Source of the DNA: PWND01 sp964601515
GTDB taxonomy: Bacteria; Bacteroidota; Bacteroidia; Bacteroidales; UBA7960
Assembly: GCA_964601515.1 (NCBI GenBank)
Contig: CAZRNU010000162.1
Span: 1 to 6,271, forward strand
Length of the DNA: 6,271 nucleotides
Direction of reading: 5' to 3'
The notes below the pieces were generated by a model that did not search any database, was not told the DNA's origin, and saw only the letters and a list, made by a program, of their open reading frames with translations. The translations under genes and the position numbers were made by a program. Each line of letters starts with the position of its first letter. The stretch's first letter is position 1. Of the stretch, positions 6,155 to 6,271 are shown piece by piece.

Positions 6155-6238
6155 GACTGTCGACTTTCGACTCTTGACTGTCGACTGCCGACTGCCGACT
6201 TTCGACTTTCGACTGCCGACTTACGACTTCCAACTTAC
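6155..6238 (+). repeat. Degenerate heptamer tandem array, 12 units, consensus GACTKYC
   Basis: Twelve 7-base units run without a break. Eleven begin GACT and the last begins AACT. Tally: GACTTTC three times, GACTGCC three times, GACTGTC twice, and GACTCTT, GACTTAC, GACTTCC and AACTTAC once each. Variation is almost limited to positions 5 and 6, while position 7 is C in eleven units. The array is clearly richer in G+C than its surroundings and lies 72 bases after the dehydrogenase stop. Junctions at 6159-6164 and 6180-6185 form the palindrome GTCGAC. The period of 7 does not preserve a reading frame and I see no gene here. The remaining bases 6083-6122 and 6239-6271 show no clear hairpin terminator or gene. 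Confidence 0.9.
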
Positions 6239-6271
6239 CTATAAGCCTCAAAGCAATACGCGTGCATATGT

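Noticed and set aside
6155..6238. Heptamer array as a CRISPR array
   Set aside because: The units are far too short and there are no unique spacers between repeats.

Overview
The window is ordinary, AT-rich chromosomal DNA from a member of the Bacteroidota. Three things point there: a porT-type gene of the type IX secretion system directly after a ubiE/menG methyltransferase gene, genes with little or no Shine-Dalgarno sequence, and matches to the Bacteroidota -7 promoter element TAnnTTTG in the gaps where promoters are expected. I cannot place it below phylum level. No RNA gene, insertion sequence, phage gene or CRISPR array was found.

Layout. Positions 1-174 hold the 3' end of an unrecognised gene on the + strand. 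It meets, with no gap, a two-gene minus-strand unit: a small membrane-anchored protein of a Bacteroidota-specific type (384-899), then a sulfur-carrier protein, thiS (175-381). A divergent gap (900-1054) carries one -7-like box per strand and a possible 25-codon leader ORF that overlaps the next start as ATGA. From 1055 to 6082 five genes run on the + strand: a class I aspartate-type aminotransferase, pdxH (PNP/PMP oxidase), ubiE/menG, porT, and a FAD-dependent dehydrogenase. After the last stop comes a short non-coding stretch with degenerate 7- and 9-base GAYT repeats that settle into twelve exact-length heptamers (6155-6238).

How the genes relate. PdxH makes pyridoxal 5'-phosphate, the cofactor of the aminotransferase just upstream. 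UbiE/MenG does the last methylation of menaquinone, the usual quinone of this phylum. PorT is an outer-membrane part of protein secretion and has no biochemical link to UbiE, although the two genes are often neighbours in Bacteroidota. The last enzyme belongs to a widespread flavoprotein family of unknown function. ThiS belongs to thiamine biosynthesis, but no other thiamine gene is in view.

Two genes seem to begin at non-ATG codons (pdxH at TTG 2291, the dehydrogenase at GTG 4520). Two others are better started inside the longest open frame (899 for the membrane protein, 3757 for porT); promoter-like boxes agree with both choices. I found no convincing new multi-gene system. The least explained features are the heptamer array, the leader ORF and the thiS gene found without its usual partners.
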